A DNA stretch of 64,000 bases, from NCBI GenBank assembly GCA_020650975.1, contig JAIPMN010140627.1, forward strand, positions 1,910-65,909, in the 5' to 3' direction. How positions within the stretch are numbered: position 1 is the stretch's first letter; every line of letters starts with the position of its first letter. Positions 49,600-61,620 of this stretch are shown piece by piece. The notes under the pieces were generated by a model, which saw nothing but the letters and a program-made list of their open reading frames with translations, was not told the origin of the DNA and did not search any database. The position numbers and the translations under genes are program-made. Source of the stretch: Apostichopus californicus (taxonomy: Eukaryota; Echinodermata; Holothuroidea; Aspidochirotida; Stichopodidae).

Positions 49600-50600
49600 G
49601 TACCAGAGAATGTGTCTGAAACTATAATTTCACAATTTCATTACATCTTTTGAGTAGCCATCAAGGGACAGTAAAAACTTACTGAACAATTCGGCGACAT
49701 TTCTACTTGCCAAAGATGTTTGAAAGAGTCAACAATTATGTGAAGTTATGTTTACGTTGTCAACAATTCCAAGACAAACCAGACAAATTGGGAATGTATC
49801 ATCAGAGAGTACCAGATCAATATCAGCCATTTTCAAAAATAAGTCTTGATTTCAAAACTATGCCGTCATCTGTGAGTGGATTTAAGCATCTAATGGTTGC
49901 ATGCGACGAGGTCACAAGATTTGTGATTTGTGCACCTTTGAAAACCTTAGATGCAAAGACAATCTGTGAGGCATTCATTCAGAAAAAAAGTGGCAATTTT
50001 TGGTCTACCTCAGTGCCTTATCACAGATGCTGCAGCATCTTTAACAGGCAAATTACTAGCTGTGTTATGTTCTGCTCTGGACATTGATCAGAAAGTCATA
50101 AGTGTAGAGAACCATGGAAGTCTCCAAGTGGAGCGTCACATTCGTACGTTGTTAAACTTTTTGAAGGTTAATCTCAATCAGTTCGGTAACGATTGGGTAA
50201 GGTATATTCCTACAACATGCTATGCATACAACTCCTTCTCATCACCATTTTTGGGAAACTATAGTCCATATGAGTTAGTTTTTGGGCGAGAACCCGCAAA
50301 ATTTGACAAATGTGAAATTCAATCCAATGTCAGGATTGTCCTTGTCTTATCAAGACTATGTTTCTCATTTGAAGGACAAATTCAGCAATATTTCAAGGAC
50401 AATGTTATCACTTCAGAGACACCAGCAAGAGAAGCAAAATGTGGAGTTGTCTCAAAAGTTGTCGAAAAATCCAATTTATACGGTTGGACAATTGGTATAT
50501 CTTTTCAAGCCTACCTCTTCCTCCCTGACAATTAACTCTAAGCGTATTGCAGGCGGACCCTTGGTCGTTCATAAGGTTTTAGATCGAACTCATTATGTTC
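49600..50600 (+). pseudogene. Fossil integrase region
   Basis: Zinc-binding and core segments of a retroviral-type integrase, following RNase H. Recognisable stretches include CLRCQQFQDKPDK and KISLDFKTMP in the core entry, a later ITDAAASLTGKLL and VENHGSLQVERHIRTLLNF. Broken, as part of the LTR fossil. Confidence 0.75.
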
Positions 50601-51753
50601 AGGAGAAATCCTTAATGATGTGTTTAGTTTCAATCGTCTCAAACCATGTTTCATTAGGTGTTCTAATGATATTAAAAGTATTATAATTGTTCACAAATTG
50701 AAAGAAGCTTTGGGTGAGAGACATAACCCGCAGCCAGAGGACACACAGTCTGAAAGTCTTCAATTCATTAAATGAAAACGATTCAGTTTTATCGGGTGTT
50801 TCTTCAAGATACATAGAATGTTGTGATAAAATAGATGCAGTTGATTTGAGTGAACATGTTAAACATATTTCAGAAAATCAGGATTTGGGAATCCCACGTG
50901 CTACTGACAAAGAGAAACTACAGCAACAGTTGAAATTAATTTTGGAAGCTCCAAGAATCTTGTTATGGATATTAAAAAGACAAGGTTCAAGTCAGGTCAT
51001 TTGCAAATTTTACTTTCATTTCAAAAGTCAACTTACGAGAAAGATACAAGAGTTCGTTTTTGATGGTCAGTAGACAAGTACGCTGATACCGTAAACCTGG
51101 TTAAAGAAGTTTTAGAGAATACCAAGATTCAAAAGTTTGGTAATCCTAGAAAACTGTTCAAATAATTATATGTTTAGATTTTTGAACTTACAATGTTACC
51201 ACATTTACATATGTACCTATATGATTATACCTTGAAAAACTCATTTTTTTCCCCTAAAACATGAATATTTCATTAACATGTTATATGTTTGCAGACCAGG
51301 ACAATTGTTGTCTTTAAGTAATTATTTGGTTTGTAGCAATGTTCAAGAAGGTTTTATTCAAGGAAATGTGTACTTGTAAGAAAGTTATGTCATGATATGA
51401 GTCAAGCAGAAAGTTAGTTTGAGAGTTAATCAAAACAGGTTGGACTTCATTTTGCTTGAATCATTATATTTGGTACCTTACTAGGAGCAACTTGGTCAAT
51501 CACGTCCAGAGCGCACCTGTATGTTGAAGATTTGTCAGTGTGAAGTTTTTCGAAAAGGAAAAAAAAGAGGAAGATGGTGAAGATGGTTACCCAAAACACT
51601 GTCTTGCCCTTAACGGAGGTCAAGTAGACTCTATTCAGATTTGCATATCATTTTTACGGTGAAGATTTTTATATTTTAAAAGCAAGCAAACAAAACTTAA
51701 AGCGTAAATGTTACATTTTTAAGGTAAGCACGCGTTCGCGAGTGCATTCCATC

Positions 51754-51996
51754 AAGCATAGCAGTGTTTGACGATGTAAATATGTTGTAAATCTTATTTG
51801 CAGTCGTTTATGTGTTTGGGAAGAAAACAATAATTTGTATTGATTAGATTGATTAATCTTATCCAGNNNNNNNNNNTTTTCGTTAAGCACACCAGTGTTT
51901 ACTATGTAAATATGTTGTTAATCTTATTTGCAGTTGTTTATGTGTTTGGGAAGAAAACAATAATTTGTATTGATTAGATTGATTAATCTTATCCAG
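51754..51996. repeat. Direct repeat straddling a 10-N assembly gap
   Basis: About 113 bp before the gap (51754-51866) recurs after it (about 51885-51996) with only a few differences. Both copies end GATTGATTAATCTTATCCAG. The Ns occupy 51867-51876. This is either a genuine two-copy tandem repeat or unresolved allelic sequence placed twice. Confidence 0.8.
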
Positions 51997-52064
51997 TTGG
52001 ATTGGGGGGGGGGGGAGAAACAAAAAGAGGAGAAGTTTCTCTCTTTTTTAAAAAACAAACTGGA

Positions 52065-52380
52065 TGTTGTGTAGAGGATTTCCAATGCCTCTCGATAAAA
52101 TCAAAGATAATCTTCTGTATTGTGATTGGTTATTGATTCATAATTATTCATTAATATGTATGTCACGTGATTTGGTCAAGAGACCCAGATCGAAGCTTCT
52201 GGGAGGACCTTTGCTGGTTCTGAGAGGAGCCATGTTCTGGGAGTGTGTTGACAAGAAAATATTCCAACGCAGAGAAAATATCAATAAATCGAAGTCGAAT
52301 CAGACCTTAATCGTGTTTCTGATTATTGCTAATTACCCTGAGATGTCGAATTAATCCACCCTGCCAACAAAAACACAACA
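52065..52380 (+). repeat. Right terminal repeat of the LTR fossil
   Basis: 316 bp starting TGTTGTGTAGAGG and ending CCAACAAAAACACAACA, with 8-bp inverted ends TGTTGTGT/ACACAACA. Preceded by a purine-rich tract (AAAAAGAGGAGAAG). The bases flanking the element on the two sides do not show a clear duplication. Confidence 0.65.
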
Positions 52381-54940
52381 CTAAAGACCCATGATATTTT
52401 TAAGGAAGTCCATGTTACTCATTACGCCCCCCCCCCCCACCATCCACTGAGTGACCTCAGTGAAGCAATGCAATTCGGTAAGCTTCTTTCGCCCATCAAA
52501 TTCTAGGCTCACAGTATTTTCCTTAAAAAGGAGGCTGATGAACTGGGCTTATTTTTCATTTTTAACCTAATAAAGTGATGTTGTAAAAATAAAGTAGCTT
52601 AAGCTTGCATTCAAACCACTGATACTTGAATTAGGTCATATTTTGCATAATTATCGGTCGTGATTTACTTTCACTTTTTCACAGTTGTCCGAAATCTCAT
52701 GAGTTCCTATCACACCATACACATGGACCAGCGGGAACTAAGTAGGGAAGCATTCTTTCGTTGTTAAATTTTTAAATTAACATTACCATTCATGAAAGTT
52801 TACAGAATACCGAGCACGTATTTTCTAGCTTATTTAATACCTGTTATAATCGGATCTTTGAAGATGTTTAATCTCGAAATTTTAAACATTAAATACTTAA
52901 ATTTACCTTTACTATATGGACATTTTCACAAATATGTAAAAGTTACCATTGTTTCATCGAAATATTCACTTTTCATGTCGTGTTGTAATTTCGAGAAAGG
53001 AATCGAAAATGCACAGAAGTATGTAATAAATGAAGCAATCAATTTTGATAATTCTCAAAACGATCCAGTATAAAGCATAGCATCAGTAATGTGGCTGAAA
53101 AGTTATCATGGTGGCAACATGTAAATAGAGGGTGCCCGTACAAAACTCCAGAAAGACATCAACTTGCTTGAGTCTGTATTGTTCATTGGCATATTTAAAT
53201 CGAGTTTAATGTTTCATAGAACCATGTCCTATATTTGAGTAAATAGTATACGATTGTCAATATACCTTGGTAATATAATTTTGCAACATTTTCCTTTACC
53301 GGAGTATTTGGTAAAAAGATAAATCGAAACACTGCAAATGATCTACTTCTCCCGGCGATCATTTAGACTAAACAGATCAATCTCAGTGTCAATCTTGCAA
53401 GAAAGGCCCTCCAATATTGCATTGTTACATAGACACACTCGAGCACATTGTCTCTGAGAATATCGAGATAGCCAGTTCATCTACGTAGATGTGTAAACAT
53501 GTAAGTTGGTTTGTTTTATTTACATCGCTAAACTAATACACACGTAGTTAAGAGGGACAGAGTACTGGCTGTCAGTAAGAGTGGCGTATGTCACCAGACC
53601 TAACAAACGCATGAGCTTCTTCTCCATCTCGCTTATACTTGTAACTTGTATGATATTATATGGCCTACTTAAATAGCTCGCAGGGATTCGGAGGCGCAAT
53701 ACATGAATAATGCTGCCCTGTCGTCAAAGCGCGATAGGTTTGGAAATGATTTGTGATTCATAATCTTTGAAAGATGATTTGCGGTGTTTTGTTTGGTTTA
53801 ATCTTTGGGATGTCCCATTATTAAAACTTGATATATAGTCATCCTGACAGATTTTTGAAACACTGTAACTCAATAGATACACCTTTATTGTACTTAATGT
53901 TTAGTAGGCAATGTAGATCCCCTTTTGTAATTCAGGAAATTATCCGTGTAAAATTGACGGAGGTTGCAGGTCATTTGAGTTTAACCTAAATGCGTTGTAA
54001 ACACGACAAATGCAAAAGTTTAATGCTTGGCTGAAACATCACCCTTAATTGGTAAGTAGTTCCAAAATATCACTCCCAAAGTAATGTCTAGTGGAATTTA
54101 TAAACTTGGTTACTTTGTAGATCCCATTTAGTTAAATCCTATTGTTTCATGCAGAAGTCAAATATTTAGGTCAAATACAGGTAAACGTCTGGAAACATTG
54201 CAAGCATGATAACTCCAATGGTATAACTTTCAGTAAATTTATATGCAGTGCACCACATCTACCTACGTGCTTTCTTGCTGTCCGTGGAAGAAAAATGTAA
54301 ACAATGATGCCGCCAACGTATAAAAACTGTGAAAAACACGATACTTTCCATCTTAAAGTTTAGATGAAAGTAACCTTGCTGCCTTGATCGTAACTTGAAA
54401 TAGCAATGGTATGTAAAATATGCTCATTGAGAATGTGTCCGAAATCACTGCCCCTGCTGGATCTCTGTAATCACTCCAAACCGATTCACTAGAATATCTA
54501 ATGGAGTGACTTTTCGTGCAGTTTAATGAATTAATACATTTTGCTAAAAGTGAATTTATCAACTAGTAACAATAAAAAACCACCGCTGTTCTGGTGTATG
54601 AGCAAGGGAGGAAAAATCTGCGTTAATGTGTCATAGGCAATTGGCCCATTTACGTTGTTTTAAAAAGGAACAGGTTATCTTGTGGTTTCATCAGCTCTGC
54701 TTTTATAACAGTTATATGACGTTGTTAGTCTTACATCTCCTGAGCAGACGAACACTATAGCTTGCATTTTGGGACTTGCTAGAGGCCTTGATTGGGTGTA
54801 GAGCTGTAAACTCTATTACTGCTGGATATTGTTGCTAAATTGCTGAGTAATTTATCAATCAGTATCATGACTAATTGAACATTGCTTCATCCAAAAAATG
54901 ACTTCACGTGATTTACTCTACATGTCAATCATCACCGAAA
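52381..54940. other. No gene supported
   Basis: AT-rich. An ATG-initiated 93-codon frame at 52792-53073 (+) reads as a hydrophobic, low-complexity peptide without recognised features. I do not call it a gene. Confidence 0.4.
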
Positions 54941-54964
54941 TCGGGATTTGGAATATGCTAATGA

Positions 54965-55455
54965 GCTAAATCGATGATATGTCGATTTAAATAGGTATAT
55001 GTCAAATTGAGTTGCTAGAAACTGGTATAAGTCCATATAAATAGACTTCTACCGATTTAATTCGACAAATCATCGATTTAAATTGGTAGATGTCGATTTA
55101 AATTGACATATACCGATTTATTTTACATATCATCGATTTAAATTGGTTTTCGTCGATTTAAATCGGTATATGTCGATTCGATTTAAACTGGTATAAGTCA
55201 AATTAAATTGGTTTATGTCGATTTAAAATGACATATACCGATTTAATTTGACATATCATCGATTTAAACTGGCATATGTCGATTTAAATTGGAATATGTC
55301 GATTTAAATTGGTATATGTCGATTTAAATCGATGATATGTCCAATTAAATTAGTATATGTCGATTTAAATCGGTAGGTTCAATTTAAGCTGCTGTAAACT
55401 GGTATAAATCGAAGGAAATTGGTATATGTCGATTTAAATCGGTATAAGTTGATTC
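54965..55455. repeat. Palindromic-word array: GTCGATTTAAATTGG family
   Basis: Around 20 degenerate copies of a word of about 20 bp, GATTTAAATTGGTATATGTC. Some are inverted as GACATATACCGATTTA. The core GATTTAAATC is self-complementary. Unlike ordinary satellites, the two orientations are interspersed, so the whole block can fold back on itself. Confidence 0.8.
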
Positions 55456-55559
55456 CCAATGATTTGAGACTGAGGACCCGACATAGAAAGGATGCCCGAA
55501 CTAAAATATCCCGTATGTTACTGGGTCTTTTAAAAGCGATGACAAGTAGTTCTGAGAAA

Positions 55560-57590
55560 ACTGATTTCAGGCGTTGATTTCAGGTGCCTTGAAGTAGGTG
55601 GACATTCTTCTGAATTATATTGGCCAGTGGTGGGAGGCCAGTAGGATAGGTGTGGCAGAACTAATGTTTGATAAAACATTCTATAGACATACTGTTGGAG
55701 GAAATATTTCAGTTTAGATAATATACCTGCAGGGGGGGCGTCGTGCGAAAAGAAATTTTTGGGGGGCCCGTGAGTAGGTGATGACTATCTAAGCGGAGCG
55801 CCACCACAGGTTGGCGCGCAGCGTACAAGAAAATTTTTCGTCTGGCAGACCCCTCAGATTAAAAGAAACGGCATTTCCCGTGCCTTATTGCAGTAAGCAA
55901 CACCCCTAAAATTGATCAAAATTTCCGGCAATTTTTTATTTTGGGAAATATTCTCGAAGGAAGTGATCGCCATTTATTCCTCAGTTTACCAATTACTCGT
56001 CTCCCAGAAGCGCCCAAAATTTAAGAAATCGAAAATTTTTTTGTGTTGGCTGATCCATGATCGCCGCCCATGCCCGTGAGAAGTGGTGACTGGGTGAAGA
56101 AAAAGCTATGCCGTTTGAAAACATGGGCAGAAAAAGTAGCGAAACCTAAGGTAAAACCTGCGATAACGAAGTGATTATTTCCAGGTTAATTGTGACTGTA
56201 TTTGAAATGATTATTATTATTCATTTTTTTCGAAACTACCTATCAGATCATGAGGAAAATTTATCCTGGTGGACCTTTTAGCGAACTAATTGCATTACTT
56301 AAGAAGTTCACATGGAGTCCTATAATCTCTGTTCACTACATTTATCTTAACTTTCCGAACTTTGAAACAAACTTAGAAAACAATTTAAAAAATTGCCATT
56401 TTTTCATGGAAAATTGACTGACTTTGGCAAAGGTTACGGGTTGCACTTACTCTGGGACTACGTATATATAATATTGTTCAACGATGGCAGCGTTGATGGC
56501 ACATTTGGTTCATTAGTTATCAACCAGTAATTATTTAACTGTTTCGATTGACTGAATATCAACAATTAACAACCATTGACCAAGCAGTCAACAGAAGCTT
56601 AGGACAAATATATTCAAAGGCATAACTAATCCCGATATGTCGTCTTTGAGGTGTGTGGAAAATCCGCAACGACCATCAAAGAGCAATTGACTATTTAGTC
56701 TACTTTTCGATTTCGAAAACACTTCTTTTTTTTAAATTATGACAGCATTTTATGACACCTTTGAAAAAAAATTTGGGGGGGGGGGGCATGTGCCCCCTGG
56801 GCCCCAATGGGCACGACGCCACTGCCTGCAGTATTTTTAGCTACAATGTTACTTACTAACGAAATATGGTTAGAGCAAGAAAGTTTGCTATCAATATTAA
56901 TACCAAGAAACTTAGTATCAATTACACATTTAATTATTTTACCGTCCATCGTAATATCCTTATCCAAACGAAATGCTCTTCTACTACTAAAAACAATATA
57001 CTTAGTCTTATCAATATTAATACATAATTTGTTTGCGGCGAACCAATCACAGAACTTATCCAGAGACAGTACTTTGGAGTGATTTTACGTTCTTCGAGTG
57101 AAAGAAAAGATTGGTGTCATCGGCAAATAAGACTGTATGAGCGATGTTGGAGACATGACAGATATCATTAACGTATACAATAAACAACAAAGGACCTAAT
57201 ACAGAGCCATGGGGCACGCCACTGGCGATTTCACCAAGTCCAGAATTTCAATTCTTGTATGTAGTATATTGTAACCTATTTGTGACATAACTGTCTAGCC
57301 AATTTAGGGTTGTTCCTCTGATTCCGTAGAAAGATAGTTTGGATAATAAAATGGAGTGGTAAATAGTGTCGAAAGCTTTGGACAGGTCAAGGAAGACGCC
57401 GATGCAAGTGTTGTCATTATCGAGATTAGTATAAAGTCTGTCAATAGCATCTGCCAGAGCAAGTTCAGTAGAATGACCAGGGCGGAAACCATACTGTTGG
57501 TTACAAAGAATGTTGTACTTGCACATAAAACCATAAATACGATTGAACATTAACCGTTCAATCAGTTTTGAAATACATGATCACAGTGAT
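55560..57590 (-). mobile_element. 5'-truncated LINE (CR1/Jockey-like RT), split by a DNA element
   Basis: Minus-strand reverse transcriptase. Motifs from 57.58 kb downward are QQYGFRPGHSTELAL, FLDLSKAFDTI, SFYGIRGTTLNWLDSYV, then GSVLGPLLFIVYVND and the catalytic FADDTNLF near 57.12 kb. The frame continues through MDGKIIK and KFLGINIDSKLS, and resumes beyond the insertion (55733-56824) with AGILSKLKYFL and YQTLVLPHLSY. The upstream endonuclease is absent, and several frame breaks are present (for example between the GFRP and FADD segments). Same family as 14282-14940. Confidence 0.85.
55733..56824. mobile_element. hAT-like non-autonomous DNA element inserted in the LINE
   Basis: A 1092-bp insertion flanked by the direct repeat CCTGCAG (55726-55732 and 56825-56831). 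The ends are inverse: the left has GGCGTCGTGC near its start, and the right ends GCACGACGCCACTG. hAT ends of the CAGTGGCG type and target duplications of about 8 bp fit, though I can confirm only 7 bp. No transposase frame is seen. The LINE reading is interrupted exactly at CCTGCAG and resumes on the other side. Confidence 0.75.
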
Positions 57591-57756
57591 ATTGGGCAAT
57601 GATGATTTTGAGTAGGTTAGCATCATGTTTGATCTCTAGGGTAAGGAAAATATTTCATCAAAAACACGTACTAGTATTGTTTGCTACAGGTGACAAACGC
57701 CAACAGTGGAATTACGTCCTTCCTTAACGGTTTCGAACCTCTGGACATACAATCAG

Positions 57757-57828
57757 CGTTTATAGCCTAGTGGTTAGGGCGTCCGTATATCTAGCGGGAG
57801 GCCGGGGTTCGAATCCCGTTGGAGGCTG
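57757..57828 (+). ncRNA. tRNA-like sequence (SINE head or tRNA pseudogene)
   Basis: An A-box-like TAGCCTAGTGGTTAGGGCG and a B-box-like GGTTCGAATCCCG lie at tRNA spacing, with a weak 5-bp anticodon stem around loop ATATCTA. The acceptor arms do not pair and the T stem has mismatches, so a functional tRNA is unlikely. Confidence 0.5.
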
Positions 57829-57839
57829 GAAGTTTTTTC

Positions 57840-59940
57840 ACTGTTTTGAATTTTCAGACTCACTACAATATACATAGCTATGCTCACATGTATTTTTCTT
57901 GTAATTTAGTAAACGTTTTAATACGAATCTGGAAGTAGAACCGTGTCTGGGCAATGCTTCAATGAACGAATTGATGCATTTTCTATACTATGATAGTTTT
58001 TACGGCAAAGAAAACATTTTTGGGTTGATTAACTAGTTTATTTGATTTCGGTAATTTCGGTGGTTGAAGTTCTGATGTTCTGGCAAAGTTTAAATTTCTG
58101 CTCTCTGTCGATGAATGTAGATATGTTTTCTGTACAAGTTAACAATATTGATTTGATTTTAAGGATACTTGATCTATCTGGTATATACTCACTAAAATAA
58201 TCGAAAAAGTACAATGAAGTACAGGTAATGATAGAAAACCAGTCTATCTACACTTCATTTTACGATGACAGACTTAATTTGCAATAGTATTATGGTGATC
58301 GCGGGCAAATATGAACATTGGATAATCTTCCGCAATTGTTTTAACAGCTCTGGGATATTTTATCTACATTATAATGCATAATAACCTGTACCTCACAGTG
58401 TTGACATTCAGAATTGTAATGATTATATTGAAGCGATGATTCATAATTGTGGTACCCTGTACAAATTGTTGTAATATGTTACAACGAGAACCATTATGCC
58501 TTTTCCAAAAGGATATCATTCAAAATGCACTAATATAGTAATGTTGTTCCGAAGATAACACTCTATGTGCCTCGAAACGACTCATTTATGTTTAGGCAGT
58601 GTATTTTTAACATACTACCTTGGCTACCAAAATGATCTCCCAGTGAAGACTTTTGGTCGATCAGATTAACGTTTCTGAGATAATGGGTGATACCAGGAGT
58701 AAAATTGACAACATCTTTATAATAACACGATCCACCATTTACGATGACTTTATCAGAAAACACCGTTATTCGATCATTTATCCTAAAGATAACTTAACAT
58801 TTGATCAATATCAATTGTACCACAATTATGTACCATATTTGACGACTAAATACCCACACATCTTGACACTGCGTATGTGCTATGGGGTCAATGAACGCCT
58901 GGGTATGAAAAGAATAACTTAGTTGCAACAATTATATTAATGTTGTAAACAAAAATTATAAACTATTTTAAAAGGCCCGAAATAAAACACAAGGAATTAT
59001 TATGCTATAGGTTAAAACTCATGATATTTTTCTTTCCCCCACAGAGCAGAGAAATTAAGAGTCATGGAAATAGCTCCACGGTAGCTATTTCATCTGTCGT
59101 TTCGTCTTCCGTCATTCACTGATTAACATATGTTAAAAAAAAAATATGTTAAAATGTCTTAGAATTGTTTCAGGATTCGTGTATATGATATGTACTTTGA
59201 AGTTACTTTCATGTGACGTCGCGGACGTTTCGCACAGCCATTAGGCCAAGTGCCATTTTAGACCACTGGTTCCCACGCCCTTATGGGGGTGATCGTAGAA
59301 ATTATACAATGGGGAATTTGATCACTCACCAATGTACTGGATTAATACAACAACATATGTGACTAAATTGTTACAAATAATCCAAGTATTTATTTTTTTA
59401 ACCAACGATGGTTTATGGCTTACTTCGTTCGTATGCTTGTCACTTAGTCTTATAATCCAAAGTTATGACTCCCCTGGAAGTTACATTGATGTTGTGGAAG
59501 GTACCGACGTATTCAAGTTATAAAGTTCCATTTGTGATCATAATTGGAAGATTAAATAGTTTTCTATTGTCTAAGGATTCGATGGAAATGTGGCATTTTT
59601 AATTAATGGATGCTACTATGATTGTTCAACTGTACCACTTCTTTCTGCTCTCCGGAAGGGTTTTAGCGAGGTTGCACAATTTATTTTAGTATTCGTCAGT
59701 ATTCTAGTGTAGATAATTGAATTAATTTATCCTTTTTGTTCATCAGTTATCACATTTTCAGAGACTGCAATTGCTATATAGCTATATCATTGCCTTATTA
59801 AAGAAAAGAAGACTTTTCTGAAAGATATGCCCTCTTTTAAAGTTGTTCACGAAAGGGAAAATGGCACGAAAGTTATACATACTTATGGACTTGTTTTCAT
59901 ATCCTTATTTCTGGTAGAAACATCTCTTGCATATCACTAT
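57840..59940. other. No gene seen
   Basis: AT-rich sequence. Open frames of 60-90 codons on both strands lack recognised motifs. Confidence 0.4.
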
Positions 59941-59947
59941 AAACAAT

Positions 59948-60205
59948 AGTTAGTCAATATGACTAAAAAAAATTAGTCACAACGATGTCTCTATCGACCA
60001 GTTTCTTCTAGTCATTTGACAATATAACATTAGTTTTGTGACTAATTAAATCAAGTTTTCTGACTAATTAAAATTAGTCCTACTATGATGCCTCTATCGA
60101 CCAAAGCTTAGTCCAGTGACCAAAAATATTAGTCATTGCAACTGTGACTACTTATTTAGGTCACAAGACTAGTTTAAGATACTAATTAAGTACTAATTAG
60201 TTAAG
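59948..60205. repeat. Palindromic-word cluster: TTAGTCA / TGACTAA
   Basis: GACTAATTAA-, TTAGTC- and ACTAATTAGT-type words and their reverse complements alternate over about 250 bp. A longer phrase, TCTCTATCGACCA, occurs at about 59988, with a variant at about 60090. The same words (GTGACTAATT, TTAGTCAAACGACCA) reappear at the right window edge (63940-64000). Confidence 0.6.
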
Positions 60206-61270
60206 AAATGAGATAGTGACACACATTGTAAGTTTCATGAATTTTTATTTACATTCAGTATTAATGCAAAATGTGAAAAATAAGCATTCCATTTAAAAGT
60301 CAGCTCATAAAGAAAAATAACAAACACTAAAGGTTTAAGAACATTTAAAACTAAAATATATATTTATGGGACAATTGGGAAAACTTATCTTTACAAAATT
60401 GTCAAAATCTTTTCCGATAAAACATCTTGAGAATACTTATGGGATTACTTTGAAATGCTCCTAAGCCATTAAGTTGGCAGTGTTCAACAGTTTTCAAACA
60501 ATTAGATCCCCTGATGACCTTTAACTACAATTTCTTAAAGACCCTCCTTGTCCACTGACCATGCATCATTATGGGCTCCATCAGTTTCATCAAAATAGTA
60601 GCATGGAAGAGATGTGGACAGACAGATAAAGGGAAAGTTTGCGAGTACACAGCTCAAATATGAAAATAGAAGTTTAGCCAAATACATTATCTTAATTAAT
60701 ATTTAAATATAAATATACATAACATATATTTAATATACACAAAATAATCTATCATATAACTATTAATTAATTTATTTATAAAAATAATACCCCATGTCAA
60801 ATCAATTGGTATAAAAAAGGCCTTGAGTAGCTCTATATGACCTTAGCTGTTAAATGGGCCAGAAAATATCCTTATAATCATCATCTCGAATTAGGATAAA
60901 TAGAAATATTACCATGACAAGCTAAACAAAAAAGTGAACCATTGACCAGAAAACAAATCTCTATGTCTTACAACATCTGACTACTACATTTAGAAGGGGT
61001 CTAAAATTGCCTCAATTGACCCAATTTTCTCATCACATGTACTTCCATTCATGCTCTTCAACATGCAAGCCACAAAAAACTAGATCATGATTGATAACAG
61101 GTCACAAAAGATGTTCTCCTGCTGCTTTTTGGCACTTTTCCTGAAGGAGAACAATCGAGCGGATGGATATAGACTCTAATAGGAGTATGCCACCTTAAGT
61201 GAGAGATGAACTTTTTTGTTAATACCAGAATGATACTTTGTATAGTTGTCACAATATAAACCACAACAGA
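60206..61270. other. No gene seen
   Basis: AT-rich intergenic or intronic sequence with no exon, RNA gene or clear repeat recognised. Confidence 0.4.
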
Positions 61271-61273
61271 ATT

Positions 61274-61620
61274 CTAAGCAATTATCATTTTTGGTCCATA
61301 AAGATGTATTTCAGAGATTTCAGTTCTGTCTTCTTCTTGCCTAGAGGCAAATAAGGCCTCAACAAAGCGTCTCCATTTATCTCGGTCGGCAGCTGCGTTT
61401 CTGGCCTCATTCCAGGATCGCCAACCAGCCTTCTCTCTCTCTTTATCTACTGTCCTGCGCCATGTTGTTTTTGGTCGCCCTCTCTTTCTCCTGCCCTCTG
61501 GTGCCCAAGTCATGCTGATGTTGCTGTCGTTGTTAGGGTTTTGTCGCAATATATGCCCAATGAATTTCCATCTTCTTGTCTTAATTTTGATGCTTAGTGG
61601 TCCCATTTTTGCTCTCTTTA
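61274..61620 (-). mobile_element. LINE 3' end (endonuclease-RT type, different family)
   Basis: A minus-strand frame of about 110 codons carries the C-terminal signature of a widespread invertebrate non-LTR family. It has RRWKFIGHILRQNPN, TWAPEGRRKRGRPKTTWRRT, then GWRSWNEARNAAADRDKWR. Only the last segment after the RT is present, so the copy is a short 5'-truncated insertion. It is unrelated to the KFLG-type LINE at 14.3 and 56-57 kb. Confidence 0.85.

Larger units (their letters stand above)
44523..52380 (+). mobile_element. Fossil Ty3/gypsy-type LTR element, broken
   Basis: Element of about 7.9 kb. Terminal repeats begin TGTTGTGT and end ACACAACA on both sides. Just inside the left repeat, TGGCACCCAACG looks like a tRNA primer-binding site, and a purine-rich tract precedes the right repeat. 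Parts in order are gag with a zinc knuckle, aspartic protease, reverse transcriptase, RNase H and integrase; this order is Ty3/gypsy-like. It is broken by roughly half a dozen or more disabling changes and contains a 10-N gap. Domains are still easy to recognise, suggesting moderate rather than great age. No envelope-like gene was recognised. Confidence 0.85.

Noticed and set aside
52792-53073. 93-codon ATG frame after the LTR fossil
   Set aside because: The low-complexity hydrophobic peptide in AT-rich DNA has no family features.
57757-57828. Functional tRNA gene
   Set aside because: The acceptor arms do not pair and the T stem is mismatched.
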